A stretch of DNA of 6,591 bases from assembly GCA_012727835.1 (NCBI GenBank), contig JAAYGE010000155.1, forward strand, positions 1 to 6,591, written 5' to 3'. Shown here piece by piece: positions 4,651 to 6,591 of this stretch (its first letter is position 1; each line of letters opens with the position of its first letter). Both the position numbers and the translations under genes were made by a program. The notes under the pieces are model-generated. The model had not been told where the DNA came from, ran no database searches, and was given only the letters and a program-made list of their open reading frames with translations. This stretch comes from Bacillota bacterium (GTDB lineage Bacteria > Bacillota_H > UBA994 > UBA5500).

Positions 4651-6591
4651 ACATAGAAGCTATTCTAAGTAACTTGGAACATTATCGCCCCCGGCGACGG
4701 GGTTGGGTGTGGCGAAAACCGGTGCCCGACCAGCAAATGGGTCCCTTTGTTTACAAGCAGACAACGGCGCCTCTCAGGCAGAGTATCCCTTTGCCGGCGG
4801 CTAAACATTTTGGCGACATCGATCCGCAGCCCGACTGCGTAATCACCTCGGAAATAGCCTCCGGCCGTTTTGAAGACGATTTGCGCCGCATGCGCATGGC
4901 CGCTTGGCACGGTGCCGATCATATCATGGTGATTCGCACCGCCGGCCAGAGCCATTTTGATGGCCTTATTGAAGGCACCCCGGAGGGAGTAGGCGGTGTG
5001 CCTATCACCCGTAAGCAGATACGGGCCACCCGTAAAGCCTTAGATATAATTGAAGATGAGGTGGGGCGTCCCATCAATCTCCATTCCTATGTCAGTGGGG
5101 TGGGCGGTCCGGAAATTGCCGTCCTTTTTGCGGAAGAGGGCGTTAACGGTGCCCACCAAGATCCCCAATACAATGTGCTGTATCGCAACGTGAACATGCT
5201 GCGCTCCTTTGTGGATGCGGCAGTAGCAAAACGCCTACTGGCTTATGCGGATATGGCTCAGATCGACGGCGCCCATAATGCTAACGCTACCGCTCGGGAG
5301 GGGTGGAAGGTGATGCCCGAACTCTTGGTGCAGCATGCCATCAACTGTGCCTATTCGACGCGGGTAGGTATGAAAAAGAGCAATATCTGCCTTTCCACCG
5401 TACCGCCTACCGCCAGCCCTGGACCGGCCCTGCGTTACGATCTACCCTACGCGGTAGCCCTAAGAGAGCTGTTTAGGGGTTACCGGATGCGGGCCCAGAT
5501 GAACACCAAATATATCGATTCGGATACACGGGAAGCAATTGTCACCCACGCTCTAAATGTTCTCATTTCCCGCCTTACTTCTGCCGACATTCAGAGCACC
5601 ATCACGCCCGATGAGGGGCGCAACGTGCCTTGGCACTATAACAGCGTTTCTGCTGTCAATACGGCCAAACAGGCCCTCTTAGCTCTGGACGGGTTGCAGG
5701 AAATGGTGGCGCTAAGACAAGAAGGCCCCTTACGGGAGCGGGTGCGAGAACTTAAGGAGCGGGCCATACTGTTCATGGAAGAAATCCTAGAAGTGGGCGG
5801 TTATTTCGCCGCCGTTAGCCGGGGCTTCTTCGTCGATTCGGGGCAGTACCCGGAGCGCAATGGAGATGGCATCATCCGCGATCCTCGGGGCGGTGTGGGG
5901 GCCGACACGGTAGTGCCGCGAGACCCCGACTATTTCGCCCCCGTCTGTGCCCACTTTGGCTATAACCATGTACCCGACGGCTTGCAGTCACCTTGTGAGG
6001 CCTTAGATGGGTGCACCCTCTGCCGGCCAGAAAAGATAGCCTACATTGATGAGCTAGACCCGGAAGACAATGTGGCTCAGCGTCTAGAAGCCAACAAGGA
6101 GCTCAGAGAGGCAGGCCTTCTGGTGCCAGAAGTGGAATGGGCCGGAGATGGCTGGATCAATATCCAAGTCTTCTTCCCCACCGACAGGAGAACCGCCGAA
6201 GCAGCAGCCTTAGAGATGGCCGCGCGTTTTGGACTCACCGACTGTGAGGTTATTCATCGGCAAGTGATGCAACCGGCGGAAGGTACCTATCTGGAAGTGA
6301 AGGGGCGAGTACCCTTTGCCATTGATCCGGCTCAACTGACCATCCCAGAAGAGGTACCTCTACTGAGTGAAGAGGAAATCCGGCAGGAGGTGGCCCAGCG
6401 CCCCCTGAAGGTGGTGGCTGCCACCATCGGTGAAGACGAGCATTCGGTGGGCATGCGGGAGATCATCGACATTAAGCATGGCGGCCTAGAAGGCTTTGGC
6501 ATCAAATGCGTCTATTTGGGCACTTCGGTACCGGTACAAAAGGTGATTGATGCGGCCATAGAAGTGGATGCCGATGCCATTCTGGTCAGTA
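4629..6591 (+). CDS. oraE: D-ornithine 4,5-aminomutase, large (E, beta) subunit, 3' truncated by the window
   Basis: An open frame without stops from GTG 4629 to the right edge gives 654 residues; the family is about 730-740, so roughly the last 80 residues are missing. OraE carries both cofactors of D-ornithine 4,5-aminomutase. The N-terminus (NEKL, then RRRGWVWR at 22-29) fits the family. A TIM-barrel part follows, with FGDIDPQP (61-68), GAHQDPQYN and the long CLSTVPPTA region. The C-terminal Rossmann domain begins near 590. Its D-x-H-x-x-G motif (DEHSVG, 603-608) supplies the lower cobalt ligand His605. Lys616 in DIKHGG, 11 residues later, is the PLP lysine; this spacing equals His618/Lys629 of the Clostridium sticklandii enzyme. 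The start is GTG with AGGGAAGGGGGA (4609-4620) upstream. ATG 4622 is out of frame and ends after six codons. It overlaps oraS by 22 nt, fitting coupled subunit synthesis. Confidence 0.95.
   Translation, partial: MQANEKLNIEAILSNLEHYRPRRRGWVWRKPVPDQQMGPFVYKQTTAPLRQSIPLPAAKHFGDIDPQPDCVITSEIASGRFEDDLRRMRMAAWHGADHIMVIRTAGQSHFDGLIEGTPEGVGGVPITRKQIRATRKALDIIEDEVGRPINLHSYVSGVGGPEIAVLFAEEGVNGAHQDPQYNVLYRNVNMLRSFVDAAVAKRLLAYADMAQIDGAHNANATAREGWKVMPELLVQHAINCAYSTRVGMKKSNICLSTVPPTASPGPALRYDLPYAVALRELFRGYRMRAQMNTKYIDSDTREAIVTHALNVLISRLTSADIQSTITPDEGRNVPWHYNSVSAVNTAKQALLALDGLQEMVALRQEGPLRERVRELKERAILFMEEILEVGGYFAAVSRGFFVDSGQYPERNGDGIIRDPRGGVGADTVVPRDPDYFAPVCAHFGYNHVPDGLQSPCEALDGCTLCRPEKIAYIDELDPEDNVAQRLEANKELREAGLLVPEVEWAGDGWINIQVFFPTDRRTAEAAALEMAARFGLTDCEVIHRQVMQPAEGTYLEVKGRVPFAIDPAQLTIPEEVPLLSEEEIRQEVAQRPLKVVAATIGEDEHSVGMREIIDIKHGGLEGFGIKCVYLGTSVPVQKVIDAAIEVDADAILVS

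Noticed and set aside
1..6591. CRISPR array, tRNA or rRNA gene
   Set aside because: No regularly spaced direct repeats, tRNA-like cloverleaf with TTCGA arm, or rRNA-like sequence was seen on either strand.

Overview
The window looks like a chromosomal segment of an anaerobic, endospore-forming Firmicute of the clostridial type. The evidence is a germination-type cortex amidase (cwlD) next to the amino-acid-fermentation genes ord-ortA-ortB-oraS-oraE. Genus is not determinable by eye. From about 350 onward the DNA is moderately GC-rich, while the first ~350 bases are clearly more AT-rich.

Layout, all on the + strand. 1-113: the last 36 codons of an XRE-family helix-turn-helix regulator. 114-280: little support for genes beyond a possible 38-residue remnant. 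281-314: strong intrinsic terminator. 373-1056: cwlD, a stand-alone unit closed by a second terminator (1078-1115). 1113-1136: two overlapping short palindromes. 1150-1166: a -24/-12 (sigma-54) promoter with the canonical GG-N10-GC spacing, pointing into ord. 1212-2243 ord, 2237-2557 ortA and 2547-3962 ortB overlap one another by 7 and 11 nt. 3963-4260: a 298-nt non-coding gap with several mutually exclusive base-pairing segments and a possible mobile-element scar. 4261-4650 oraS and 4629-6591 oraE overlap by 22 nt; oraE starts at GTG and runs off the right edge, cut within its cobalamin/PLP-binding domain.

The five metabolic genes form the oxidative ornithine pathway. OraSE (adenosylcobalamin and PLP) converts D-ornithine to 2,4-diaminopentanoate. 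Ord oxidatively deaminates this to 2-amino-4-oxopentanoate. OrtAB splits that with CoA into D-alanine and acetyl-CoA. The ornithine racemase that supplies D-ornithine is not in the window.

The pathway itself is known. The points that deserve attention are the sigma-54 promoter, the structured ortB-oraS gap, and a Glu-to-Asp change at a predicted zinc ligand of CwlD. I found no convincing wholly new system.
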